Source of the DNA: Gammaproteobacteria bacterium
GTDB taxonomy: Bacteria > Gemmatimonadota > Gemmatimonadetes > Longimicrobiales > Gaopeijiaceae
Direction: 5' to 3'
Assembly (NCBI GenBank): GCA_028820325.1
Contig: JAPPJO010000078.1
Coordinates: 1-49,007, forward strand
DNA length: 49,007 nucleotides
Made by a program: the position numbers and the translations under genes. Positions 1 through 9,400 of this stretch are shown here, piece after piece; the stretch's first letter is position 1, and every line of letters starts with the position of its first letter. The notes below the pieces were generated by a model that saw only the letters and a program-made list of their open reading frames with translations, searched no databases and was not told the DNA's origin.

Positions 1-46
1 GAAGGGGCAACGTCCCTCGCCAGCCCCTCGGTTATACCGGGGGTAT

Positions 47-80
47 GCTGGCTTGACCGAATAAGGGCGGTCAAGCCAGC
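47..80. repeat. Perfect 13-bp inverted repeat (hairpin)
   Basis: GCTGGCTTGACCG at 47-59 is exactly complementary to CGGTCAAGCCAG C at 68-80, leaving an 8-nt loop. A second small palindrome (ATACC-GGG-GGTAT, 34-46) abuts it on the left. No T-run follows, so it is not a classic intrinsic terminator. It could be a transcript-end hairpin, a mobile-element end or a recombination site; the sequence does not decide. Confidence 0.6.
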
Positions 81-409
81 CCTTGGGACGCGCCCTCCGA
101 AACACCTCTTCGGGCACCGCCCGCGCGGGCCAACTGCGTCTTCTCCCGACCGAGGCTCGGGCGGACAGGGCGCCAACCAAGCAGGCCGCAGTGGCCGCTT
201 CCCGCCGCCAGGGCCTCGATCACCGTATTCGAGTCGTGGTCGCCCCCCGCAGCCGCGCCTGGATCTCCGTGACGCACAGGTCGGCGCGAATCAGCGCGTC
301 CAGTCTCTGTCGGTCATGCGGGTCTCCTTGGTCTGCACGCCGGCCGGCGGATCCGGCAGCTGCCTCCGCGGCGATCTCGCCGGCGATGACCGCGTCGAGT
401 CGCCTCGCC

Positions 410-502
410 TCACCCGTTGCGCGGTCGCGGTCCCTTCAATGCTTCGAGTCGCGCACTCAACCCGGGGTCGGGCAGGTCGAGGCCGTTGTTGTTGTCTGTC
501 AT
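410..502 (-). CDS. Possible small protein (30 aa), unknown
   Basis: A short minus-strand ORF starts at an ATG (500-502) preceded by a good ribosome-binding site (AAGGAGAACCCC directly upstream). It begins MTDNNNGLDLPDPGL and ends at a TGA around 410. No family is recognised. It lies downstream of, and on the same strand as, the phage-like gene at 534-1058, separated by about 30 bases, so the two may be cotranscribed. Beyond its stop a protein-like reading continues in another frame to about 230 without a visible start, so it could be the 5' part of a broken gene. Confidence 0.3.
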   Translation of the reverse strand: MTDNNNGLDLPDPGLSARLEALKGPRPRNG

Positions 503-533
503 GGGGTTCTCCTTGGCCAGCTTGGTTTCTCCG

Positions 534-1058
534 TCATGCTTCCCCCTTCGCCTTGGCGATGGCGGCGTCGGCCTTGTCGAACGCCTTGCGTTCTGGCGCA
601 TCAGGAGAACGTCCCCGTGCGTGAAATTCCAAAATCGACCGGCATTCCTCCAGCGCCTCCAGCATCCGGGGCGCGGCCGCGGCGAGGATGGCGTCTTCCT
701 CATGGACCATCCAGCCAAGGTGCTGCTCGCCGAAGTAGATCTCGGCGCATTTACCCGCTCTATTGGAAAAATCCAGCCTCCACGGCCCCGGCGTGCGCCC
801 GCTCTCTCGGTAGTTCAACGGCCTCGCTAGCCGTATGGGCGGGGGGCCCGTCGGCGGGCAGGGGAAGGTGATCGCTTCGAGTTCGCCAGCATCTAGCTTG
901 TCAGCGAACTCGTCCAGCGGGATGTAAGCGTACAGCGTGTGACCGAGCCCGCGCTTGGTCCTAGACCGCTTCCAGAGCGTGAGCTTGGGCACGTCGTAGG
1001 GTTCGCGCTTGTCGTCGTCTAGCTCGAACAGAAGACGCTTGTCGGTGGTGGTGTGCAA
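534..1058 (-). CDS. Hypothetical protein, phage/plasmid cargo type
   Basis: A 174-aa minus-strand ORF. The start is a TTG at 1058 preceded by AAGGAG at good spacing. The C-terminal part (about residues 115-145: GWMVHEEDAILAAAAPRM followed by LEALEECRSIL) has the look of short phage and plasmid proteins with a 'DArLIAaAPeLLeAL' helix. The N-terminal half is not recognised. The family resemblance is from memory and gives no defined function. The gene sits at the left edge with other small ORFs and inverted repeats, consistent with mobile-element material next to the defence island. Confidence 0.5.
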   Translation of the reverse strand: MHTTTDKRLLFELDDDKREPYDVPKLTLWKRSRTKRGLGHTLYAYIPLDEFADKLDAGELEAITFPCPPTGPPPIRLARPLNYRESGRTPGPWRLDFSNRAGKCAEIYFGEQHLGWMVHEEDAILAAAAPRMLEALEECRSILEFHARGRSPDAPERKAFDKADAAIAKAKGEA

Positions 1059-1112
1059 TTATCGCTCCTTTGTGATTGCTTGCTGAAATGCGGATTATCG
1101 TAACGATCCGGG

Positions 1113-1163
1113 GCGCGGGTTGCGTTCCCGCGTTTGCATATGCAAACATGGGAACCCCCGCGC
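1113..1163. repeat. Interrupted inverted repeat around a 16-bp perfect palindrome
   Basis: The core GTTTGCATATGCAAAC (1132-1147) is a perfect palindrome. It is flanked by TTCCC (1125-1129) and GGGAA (1150-1154) on the same axis, and further out by GCGCGGG (1113-1119) and CCCGCGC (1157-1163). It lies about 55 bases upstream of the leftward gene starting at 1058. Position and symmetry suggest an operator or a cruciform-prone site. Confidence 0.55.
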
Positions 1164-1332
1164 AAGGAGACCCAAAATGCCCGGACGTCAGCCTGAAGGA
1201 ACGTCCGCCGGAGTTCGCCTCCTCGCCCACGGACTAGGAAGAGTCGCTCAGCCGCATGGGCAAGAAGGCCAAGGACCCGGTCGTTTCTTCGTTTTCGCCT
1301 CTGTGGGCTGAGTGCCATGGGCGATAGACAAC

Positions 1333-1380
1333 CCGTTGGCCATCATGTGCCACGGGCTCGTTACGACGAGCCCTCAACGG
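1333..1380. repeat. Stem-loop in an otherwise gene-free stretch
   Basis: GGGCTCGT (1354-1361) pairs with ACGAGCCC (1366-1373) across a TACG tetraloop. Outer arms CCGTTG (1333-1338) and CAACGG (1375-1380) can also pair. The stretch 1059-1495 holds no convincing gene; this stem-loop and the palindrome at 1113-1163 are its only visible structure. No T-tract follows. Confidence 0.45.
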
Positions 1381-1495
1381 ACAACGGGGTGCCATTTCAT
1401 GAACGTGGAAGAGCGAAAGGGGCGGCTTCGATGGGCCGTGACTGGGGGGCGGCACGGCGGCGGGAGGTCATGTCCCCGCAGGCAAGGCTGGCGCG

Positions 1496-2401
1496 GTGAG
1501 CCCGGCTCCACCCGAGTTCGAGGCCCTTGGGGCCCTGCGGAGACGGCTCGAGGCCTTGGCGGCCTCCGTTGATCGCGTGCATGCGGTGGGCGTGGTGTGG
1601 CGGCTCCCCGATCCCATATGGGAGCGGCTCAAGACCATTTGCCTGGAGGCCCGGACGCTGGCAGAGGTCATCGAGGACTTGTTGGACGGCGCGGAGCGCG
1701 AGGCAGCGCGGGATTGGGAGGCACGTGAGGCCCTGCGGGACGTGACGGCAGCCGCAGCCGCATGGCTTAGGGCCAATCCGGCTGCGAAGACTGGCCCGGA
1801 CCTAGCCATCGAGGCAATTCGGGCCCGGTTCGATGCTCTCGTGGCGTGGCTACAGGAGTTGCGGGACGCGACGGCGGCAGCGCGACTCCGGGGTCGTCCT
1901 GTATCGGCGGAAGAGCGGATCGAGGGTGTCGAGGAGTGGCGGGCCACCCTTCGTGAGGCGGAAAGGGTCCAAGCGGCGTTGGAGGCCGCGTACGGCGCAG
2001 CGTTGGAGGCGATGGCGAAGTCCGTCGCCAGCGACGCGGTGCGGCACGATATGGCGGCGTTGGCTCTTGACGCCTACGAGGGAACATTGTCGGACGGAGG
2101 GCCCATCGTCCACCGGCCGGAGTTGCGCGGCGGCGGATTGCTCCCGCTCGCTCCCTCGCTGGCGCTCCGGAGTCATTCCCCCGGCGGCTTCGCGTGGGGA
2201 TCTGACGGGAGCGGACCAGCTCAGCTTGCCCTCGCGTTGTTGCTCGACTGGACCGGTGACCCGGACTTGGCCCAACGGCTCTATCAGCGGTTTCTGCGCG
2301 ACATCGTGGCCGCATGGCCATGGGAGCCCGGCGAGGAGTGGTGCTTGCCCGTGATGGAGCTTGACTATTGGATCAAGTCAGCCGAGGCAGGAGAATCGTG
2401 A
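1496..2401 (+). CDS. DUF6166-type protein with long helical N-terminus
   Basis: A 301-aa protein starting at a GTG. Residues 1-180 are charged and alanine-rich and should be largely helical (repeated heptad-like runs of A/E/R/L), possibly coiled coil. The C-terminal part (about 225-295) contains GFAWGSDGSGPAQLALALLL, then a TGD turn and an aromatic-rich end. This matches the DUF6166 pattern ('W.Y.GSGPAQLALALL.D..GD'), a family found in accessory and plasmid DNA with no defined biochemical role known to me. The family call comes from motif memory. It is followed within a few bases by another small gene on the same strand. No clear Shine-Dalgarno is seen before the GTG. Confidence 0.6.
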   Translation: MSPAPPEFEALGALRRRLEALAASVDRVHAVGVVWRLPDPIWERLKTICLEARTLAEVIEDLLDGAEREAARDWEAREALRDVTAAAAAWLRANPAAKTGPDLAIEAIRARFDALVAWLQELRDATAAARLRGRPVSAEERIEGVEEWRATLREAERVQAALEAAYGAALEAMAKSVASDAVRHDMAALALDAYEGTLSDGGPIVHRPELRGGGLLPLAPSLALRSHSPGGFAWGSDGSGPAQLALALLLDWTGDPDLAQRLYQRFLRDIVAAWPWEPGEEWCLPVMELDYWIKSAEAGES

Positions 2402-2405
2402 AGGT

Positions 2406-2759
2406 ATGGAAACAAGGAAACCCCGTGACATGAGTGACTTCCGCGACTTTCTCAAGAAGCGTGCGGCAAACCTCCGGCGAGAGGCCGCCGAACTCGAAGG
2501 AGTCATCGCAGTGCTGGACGATTTCGTGTTCGGCGAAGGCATGCCGCAGGGGCCATTTCCGCTTCGCTCTCGTTCGACTTGGAGGGACGAGGTGTACGAT
2601 GCTGTCGTGACGGCTCGAAGACGAGGGGCAAGTGGTGCGCCTCAAGCAGGGCCTCTGGGACAGAGCATGATGTCCTGGCTGATAAACCACGGCTTTCTCG
2701 GGCGAGGAGAAGTTGTATGGCCGTGGGTCCGGTCATCTACTGGGACGAGTGGCATCTAG
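2406..2759 (+). CDS. Small hypothetical protein, probably frameshifted
   Basis: The ORF starts METRKPRDMSDF at 2406 (or at the internal ATG 2430), just after the DUF6166 gene. The first 60 or so residues are helical and charged and look genuine. After ...DEVYDAVV (about 2610) the open frame becomes low-complexity. A different frame from about 2613 reads LEDEGQVVRLKQGLWDRA and stops at 2668-2670, which looks like the end of a small winged-helix-like protein. The simplest reading is a 1-nt deletion near 2610-2616. No family is assigned. A tiny downstream ORF (2717-2821, beginning MAVGPVIYWDEWHLA, with GGAGAA upstream) may be unrelated. Confidence 0.4.
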   Translation: METRKPRDMSDFRDFLKKRAANLRREAAELEGVIAVLDDFVFGEGMPQGPFPLRSRSTWRDEVYDAVVTARRRGASGAPQAGPLGQSMMSWLINHGFLGRGEVVWPWVRSSTGTSGI

Positions 2760-2821
2760 CGCAGGAAGCTCCGCGGCGCAGCACGGGGCGGACTTGGGGC
2801 AATCGCCAATGCTGCTCGTAG

Positions 2822-3280
2822 CCGGAACCGATGGGGATGCAGGGTTAACGGCAACCAGCGTCGGAGGGTCCGTTCGCAATGCTCGGCGTTTCCCGCCATC
2901 TAACGGTGATTCTCCCGCGATCTAATCACAGCAGAGACAAGTGTGATCCTACGGCAAGAAACGCAGATCGTGCAGTCCCGATTGAACTTACATGACTCCT
3001 TGCCGTGATTCGCGCCCCTCTGACTCTGCCGTTACGTGAGGGTTTCGCTCCGGGCGCCAACAGCAACGTCGGAACGCGCCGGTAGCTGCCCATCTCGACC
3101 GCATCTTCCTCGACTTCGATATACGGCGGCGCGCGGTCGAACCACTCGCGGGTGGGCCCGGACGCGGACCGCGTCTCGGCACCGCATAGCCTCGTGAGGT
3201 CCCGGGCTTGCGACCACCCGGCAGACACGACCACTATCAGTCCCGCTCTTCCGTAGCGACCTCACCCGGCCCGGACCGAT
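2822..3280. other. Gene-poor stretch before the defence island
   Basis: No convincing gene lies here. A minus-strand ORF (2926-3234, starting at a GTG) contains a protein-like patch, REWFDRAPPYIEVEEDAVEM, but both ends read as noise and no ribosome-binding site is visible. It may be a remnant. The promoter of the rightward defence operon should lie here, but I cannot point to confident -35/-10 boxes. Confidence 0.35.
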
Positions 3281-6200
3281 ATGCATCCCACGAAGGACTC
3301 CCTGATCGACATCGTCGGCGACGCGCGCAAGGGAAGAGTCGTTCTCCCGGAGTTCCAGCGGTCGTTCATCTGGAACCGAAGGCAGATCGAGGAGTTGGTG
3401 GTCAGCGTCCTGAACGAATACTTCATCGGTTCACTCCTGACCCTCAACGTGGTCCCTGACAACGTACCCTTCAGGCCTCGCATCATTGAGGGCGTCGAGG
3501 ACTCTGTGCCACACCCGGCGACGATGATTCTGGACGGCCAGCAACGAGTCACAAGCATTCACTACGCGCTCTACGGTCCCGACATCAACCTCAAGGGCAC
3601 GTCCTTCCCGTATCGCTTCTTCCTGAACATCGAGGCAGCCATCAACGAGCGATGGGACGAAGCCGTGTTTAGCCTCCCGGCCTACCAGAAGTCGGTGCCC
3701 GCTCTCTTCGACCAACCTGACCGGCAATACCGTGAGAGTTGCATGGCACTCAGTGCTCTAAGGAGTTGGGAAGCCTGGATGGATTGGCACAGCGGCTATC
3801 GTGACTACCTGACAAAAACTGACCGGTTAGACAAGCAACGGCTGGACCAACTCACGGCTTCGGCGAAGCGATTCCTGAACTTCCAGGTGGCGGTAATCTC
3901 GCTACCCCAGAGTACACCACTCCCGATGGTTGTCGAGGTCTTCGAGAGGATAAACCGCACCGGTGAACGCCTCGGAGTGTTCGAGCTTCTCACCGCTCGT
4001 TTGTGGGGAGATGGAATTGCGCTTCGCGACCTCTGGGACAACGCGATAGAAGAGCACGCTCGTCTCGCTGCCGTGTCGGATCTCAAGAGCGAGCGCTATC
4101 CCACGTTCGCCCTTCAGGTACTCGCGCTGCTTCGCGGCAAGGAATGCAAGCGGAAGGATCTGATTCTCCTGGATGGTGCGTCCTTCGAGGAGGATTGGCA
4201 TCGCGCTACGGGCGCGATCGAAGCCGCGCTCGAGCGCCTACAGTCTACGGCCTCCGGTGGATACGGCATGGTCCCGCGCGTCAGTGCGCCATACTCCACG
4301 ATGGTGACGCCGCTCGCCTTGATGCTACACCATGTGGACAACTTGCCCGCGTCAGTTGCAGCGGCCTACGACAAGATCGACCACTGGTACTGGAGTTCAG
4401 TTTTTCGCGGACGCTACGGGGGCTCTACGGAATCCAAGAGCTACCGAGACGTGAGCCAGGTCAAGGCGTGGATCGGAGATGACAGGGTCGTTCCCGAAGC
4501 TGTGCCGACGCACCAGGACGAAGTCAAGCGGGAGCTGACGAACGTTCGTTCGGGTGCGGCCTACCGGGGGATCCTCTGTTTGGTCGCGCTTCGCGGCGCT
4601 CAGGACTTTTTCACGGGTCAATCAATCGAGCTACACGACCTCGACCACCACCACATCTTTCCGAAGGCGTTCCTCAGGACCTCGCAGGTCGCAGCAGATC
4701 AGCAGAACACCGTGTTGAATCGGACCCTCATCAGTGCCGATACCAACCGGCGGGTCATCCGCGCAAAGCGCCCATCCAGATATCTCGCGGAGATGGAGGC
4801 GGACCTCGGTCGAGAACGCGTGCGTGAAGTCCTGGCGAGCCACTTCATCGACGACTCGGCCATCAAGGCCATGCGCGAAGACAACTACGACCGCTTCCTC
4901 TCTGCGCGCGAACGCGCACTCCGGGCTGAGATTGTGCGCCGGTGCGTCCATTCTACGATAGGTGCCGTAGTCGAAGCCGATGAGGGGTTTGTTGCTGGCC
5001 AGGAGAACGCACGACTGGATCGCCTCGAAACTGCCCTCCGAGATCTGATTGATGAGTTCCTACATGAGATGGCGGGTGATAGGTACTGGCGACAACTCAT
5101 ACCGCCGGACATCCGAGCGGGTGTACACAAGAGGCTGCAACTGGAACAGATGCTCCATCCTCGGGGCGACGGTGCCCCTCAAGTGACCCACCGCGATCGA
5201 CTCGATTTCTGTGACTTCTCCGACTACGCCCAGATCATCCTGCAGCGGAACGTGTGGCCGAGCCTCGAGCCCGTGTTCACGCGCCGCGGTGAATTTGAGC
5301 GCCACGCCACGTCCCTCCGCCGGTACCGCAACGGCCTCAAGCACGGTCGCGAAATTGAGACGGTCGACCATCTTTCCGGCGGGGCGGCGATCATCTGGTT
5401 CGAACGGGCCATTGGCGAGACGAGGTTTACTGATCGCGTCGTCGCTGAAGAGGAAGCTACGGTTGAGGACTGTCTTCGTGTGCTGACTCGCCGGACCGTG
5501 CCGCGCGGTCAACGTGAGCTGTACCAGGCGCTCGTCAGAGCTGGCCCACGTGGTTTGACGGCGACCGAGCTAGTTGGACAGATGGCCAGGGAATCGTCAA
5601 CTCTTGGCGGCATCATGGGTGCGCTGGGGAAGCGAGTGAACAAGACCCCTGGTTTCGGAGCAGCGAATAAACCCGGTGCTGAAATGCTGTTGGACACCGC
5701 CGAAGACAGCGAAGGCCAGAGCCGCTACAGCCTCACGCCAGTAATGGCCGAAGCGTTGCGAAAGTTCGCACCCGCGTGGATTTCGGAGTCCGATCTTTCG
5801 GTGTTCGACGCGGCGCCGGCGGAGTTGATCGGTCGAGGTGAAGCGTCGGGGCAGACTGAACGGACTCAGCACAAGCAGCAAATCACAGAAAACCAGCAGG
5901 TTTACTTGCAATTCTGGAGGGAATTCAAGGCATTTCTCGAGAACAACTCGACGACGTTGCGTTCCCGGGAGCCGAAACCGCACTACTGCACTGGTTTCGC
6001 GATCGGTCGCACGCACTTCGAAGTCCTAGCAGTCGCGGCGTTCTGGAACGCCCACGACCACACGTACGAGAGTAACGAGTTACGAGTAGAGTTGATCGTC
6101 GGTAGCAAGGATGCATACCGACACTTCGAAGTGCTGAGGAGACGGAAGCGTGAGATCGAAAAAGCGTTCGGGTTCCCAGCTGCATGGGACCAGACGCCGG

Positions 6201-6340
6201 AGAAGCAGAGGTGCCGTATCCTTGTGCGTCGAACCATCGATCTGTCTGACCGGAATGCATGGTCCGATTTCCATGCCTGGCTCTTGAGGCACCTTGAGGC
6301 GTTTGATCGCGTGTTGCGCCCAATGATTGCCGAGCTCTAG
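3281..6340 (+). CDS. DUF262-HNH-HEPN(Swt1-like)-DUF4268 fusion, putative defence nuclease
   Basis: A 1,019-aa protein. Residues about 5-270 are a DUF262 (ParB/Srx-like NTPase) domain with LPEFQRSFIW and the DGQQR motif at 85-89. Residues about 400-545 are a DUF1524-type HNH nuclease with DHHHIFPK at 455-462 and downstream N and TN residues. Residues about 580-720 resemble the Swt1-type HEPN fold, with an R-x4-H signature (R683-N-G-L-K-H688). Residues about 740-835 look like a winged helix, and 870-1019 match DUF4268, with IGRTHFEV and RVELIV. DUF262-DUF1524 proteins include the GmrSD and BrxU modification-dependent restriction enzymes. Extra HEPN and DUF4268 domains in one chain are unusual. 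It precedes drmD by 55-145 bases on the same strand, so it is probably in the DISARM operon. No obvious Shine-Dalgarno. Domain calls rest on motifs seen by eye. Confidence 0.85.
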   Translation: MHPTKDSLIDIVGDARKGRVVLPEFQRSFIWNRRQIEELVVSVLNEYFIGSLLTLNVVPDNVPFRPRIIEGVEDSVPHPATMILDGQQRVTSIHYALYGPDINLKGTSFPYRFFLNIEAAINERWDEAVFSLPAYQKSVPALFDQPDRQYRESCMALSALRSWEAWMDWHSGYRDYLTKTDRLDKQRLDQLTASAKRFLNFQVAVISLPQSTPLPMVVEVFERINRTGERLGVFELLTARLWGDGIALRDLWDNAIEEHARLAAVSDLKSERYPTFALQVLALLRGKECKRKDLILLDGASFEEDWHRATGAIEAALERLQSTASGGYGMVPRVSAPYSTMVTPLALMLHHVDNLPASVAAAYDKIDHWYWSSVFRGRYGGSTESKSYRDVSQVKAWIGDDRVVPEAVPTHQDEVKRELTNVRSGAAYRGILCLVALRGAQDFFTGQSIELHDLDHHHIFPKAFLRTSQVAADQQNTVLNRTLISADTNRRVIRAKRPSRYLAEMEADLGRERVREVLASHFIDDSAIKAMREDNYDRFLSARERALRAEIVRRCVHSTIGAVVEADEGFVAGQENARLDRLETALRDLIDEFLHEMAGDRYWRQLIPPDIRAGVHKRLQLEQMLHPRGDGAPQVTHRDRLDFCDFSDYAQIILQRNVWPSLEPVFTRRGEFERHATSLRRYRNGLKHGREIETVDHLSGGAAIIWFERAIGETRFTDRVVAEEEATVEDCLRVLTRRTVPRGQRELYQALVRAGPRGLTATELVGQMARESSTLGGIMGALGKRVNKTPGFGAANKPGAEMLLDTAEDSEGQSRYSLTPVMAEALRKFAPAWISESDLSVFDAAPAELIGRGEASGQTERTQHKQQITENQQVYLQFWREFKAFLENNSTTLRSREPKPHYCTGFAIGRTHFEVLAVAAFWNAHDHTYESNELRVELIVGSKDAYRHFEVLRRRKREIEKAFGFPAAWDQTPEKQRCRILVRRTIDLSDRNAWSDFHAWLLRHLEAFDRVLRPMIAEL

Positions 6341-6484
6341 CCCGACTCGCCGCTCGCATCGTCGGCCACCAAGCTCACCCGCGCCACGGGATGCTTGCCA
6401 GGTAACCCAGCGTTCCACCATCCTTGCGCGTCGGCCTCCACAAGGATCGATACGGACACCACCGGTAGAACCAAGACTCCAGAC

Positions 6485-9400
6485 ATGCCTTCTCCCACGG
6501 TGCTCACCCCCTCTTCCTCCCACCCCGACCTCCCCGAACGCGATCCTCGCATCGGCGAGATGGTCCGCGTCCGCACCCGCCGCTGGCTCGTCGAGGATGT
6601 CACGCCGGCCCCCAACCCCGGCGAATCCTCCCGCATCCGCCTCGCCTGCGCGGATGACGACGCCCAGGGCCAGGAGCTGGAGGTCTTCTGGAAGTACGAA
6701 CTCGACCGCGCCATCCTCGACGACGAGCCTTGGTCCGACCTTGGTGAGCGCGGTTTCGACCGGCCCGATCAATTCGCTGCGTTCCTCAACACCCTCCGCT
6801 GGAGCTGCACGACAGCCACTGATCCGTCTCTGTTTCAGGCCCCATTCCGGGCCGGCATCAAGATCGAGGCATACCAGATGGAGCCCTTGCGGAAGGCTTT
6901 GCGGCTCCCGCGGGTCAACCTCTTTATCGCGGACGACACGGGCTTGGGGAAGACCATCGAGGCCGGGCTGATCGTCCGCGAACTACTCCTGCGCCGTAAG
7001 GTCCGAACCATCGTCGTGGCTGCGCCGCCCTCCGTGCTTGAGCAGTGGAAGGCGGAGATGGAGGAACGTTTCGGAATCATCTTCGAGATTCTGGATCGCC
7101 AGTACCTTGCCCGCATTCGACGCGAGCGCGGCTTCGGGACGAACCCGTGGTCGACACACAGCCGTTTCCTGGTCTCCCACAGGCTGCTTGCCGACCCCAC
7201 TTACGCCGATCCGATGCGGGCGTGGCTGGGAGAGATGCGCCCCGGCAGCCTGCTGGTCCTCGACGAGGCGCACCACGCTGCTCCGAGTCACGGAGGCCGC
7301 TACGGCATCGAGTCCAAGTTCACGCGCGCGGTGCGCGATCTTTGCAACCGCTTCGAGCACAGGCTGTTCCTATCAGCCACGCCCCACAACGGGCACTCGA
7401 ACAGCTTCTCTACGCTCTTGGAGCTGCTTGATCCGCATCGGTTCACACGGGGCGTCAAGATCAGGGGCAAGGCGGACTTGGAAGCCGTGATGGTTCGGCG
7501 CCTCAAGGAGGACATCCGCGCGGAGGTGGGGGGCTTCCCGAAGCGCGACGTCAAACCCGTGATCATCGACGGGCTGCCGGAAGATGCCCCCGAACTCGTG
7601 CTGTCCCGTTTGCTCGACGACTACCGGAACCTGCGCGACCGCCGCTTTGCGAACGCGACCGCGCGTGGCCGGGCCGCCGCAGGGCTCCTCGTGGTGGGGT
7701 TGCAACAGCGCCTGCTTTCCTCGATCGAGGCTTTCGCCCGAAGCTTGAAGAGGCACCGCGAGACCGTAGAGAGACACTGGGCCAAGGAAGCTGAAGCGAT
7801 CAAGGTCCAAGCCGTAAGGGACCGGCGTGCAAGCGTGGACGCCGGCTTTCTCACGACCACCGGAGCCGACGACGATTTCCCCGACGGCGCAGGGGCGGGC
7901 ACCGAGTCCGAAGAGGATCGCGACTTGGCCGCCGACGCCGAGGCGACCGAAGCAGCCGAAGAGGAACTCCAGATCGAGGCTGCCAACCGCGAGGCCGAGG
8001 GCGAACTCCCGAAGGATGCCACCGCTGAGCAGATCTGGCAGGAAGAACTCCGCCTCTTGGACCGGATGCAGGAGGTGGCGGAGGTCGCCCGCACCCAGCC
8101 GGACCACAAGACACACCGTCTGATCGATTGGATCCGCGAAAACCTGTGTCCAGGCCTGCCAGCCTATGGACTCCCGGTCGTGGGCGAGCTGCCCCAGTGG
8201 AACGACCGCCGTGTGCTGGTTTTCACCGAGAACCGCGAGGGAACCAAGCGATTCCTCAAGAAGGCTCTGGAGAGCGCGATCGAGGGCACGGACCGAGCCG
8301 ACGAGCGCATCGAGGTCATCGATGGGTTGACAAGCGGGCCGCGCCGCAAGGAGGTCCAACGCCGTTTCAACACTCCGCCAGACCGGGATCCGCTACGGAT
8401 CCTCCTTGCCACAGATGCCGCCCGGGAGGGACTCAATTTTCAGGCGCATTGCGCCGATCTGTTCCATTTCGACCTTCCCTGGAACCCCGGCCGGATCGAG
8501 CAGCGCAACGGGCGCATCGATCGGAAGCTGCAGCCCGTCGACGTCGTCCGCTGCCACTACTTCAAACTGCCTCAGCGCCATGAGGACCGAGTGCTCGAGG
8601 TCCTAGTCCGAAAGACCGGGACGATCCGTCGCGAACTCGGCAGCCTGGGCAAGGTGATCGACGAGGATATCGGCAGACGGCTCAAGGGCGGGATCCGGCG
8701 GCGTGACGCGGCGGCGCTGGCCACCGAACTCAAGAACCTGGACCTCAACGCCGACAGAAAGCGAGTCGTCGCCGAAGAATTCGAACCGGTCCGCGAGCGA
8801 CAGCGAGCCCTGCAAGTGCAAATCGAAAAATGTCGCCACCTGCTCGAGCGATCGCGCAATTGGGTGCGGTTTCAGCCGGAGGCGTTCCGCCGGGCCCTGT
8901 CTTGCTCTCTCAGCATCCAACGCGCTGGGCGCCTGAAGCAGGAACGGGACGAGAGGGGCCGAAGTGTGTGGCGGTTTCCAGAACTGGACGGCAGAGTGGC
9001 GTCGGATCCGTCGTGGGCCGCCACGCTGGACACGCTTCGAGTGCCCATCAAGCGAGGCCAGAAGCGTTTGGAGTGGAGGAAAGAGGCACCGATCCGACCC
9101 GTCGTGTTCAAAGATGCGGGCGAACTGACGGAGGATGTGGTCCACCTGCACTTGGAGCAGCGAGTGGCCCAGCGGCTGCTTGCCCGGTTCCGCGCCCAGG
9201 GGTTCGTCCATCATGACCTTTCGCGCGCATGTCTGGCGCATGTTGCCGACTCGGTGCGTCGCGTCGTGCTTCTGGGCCGGCTATCCCTCTATGGGGAACG
9301 TGCGGAGCGACTGCACGAGGAGATCGTCACGGTCACGGCCCCCTGGAAGGAGCCCCATCGCCGGAGCGGGCCGCTCACTCGCTACGCGCTTGACGCGGAG

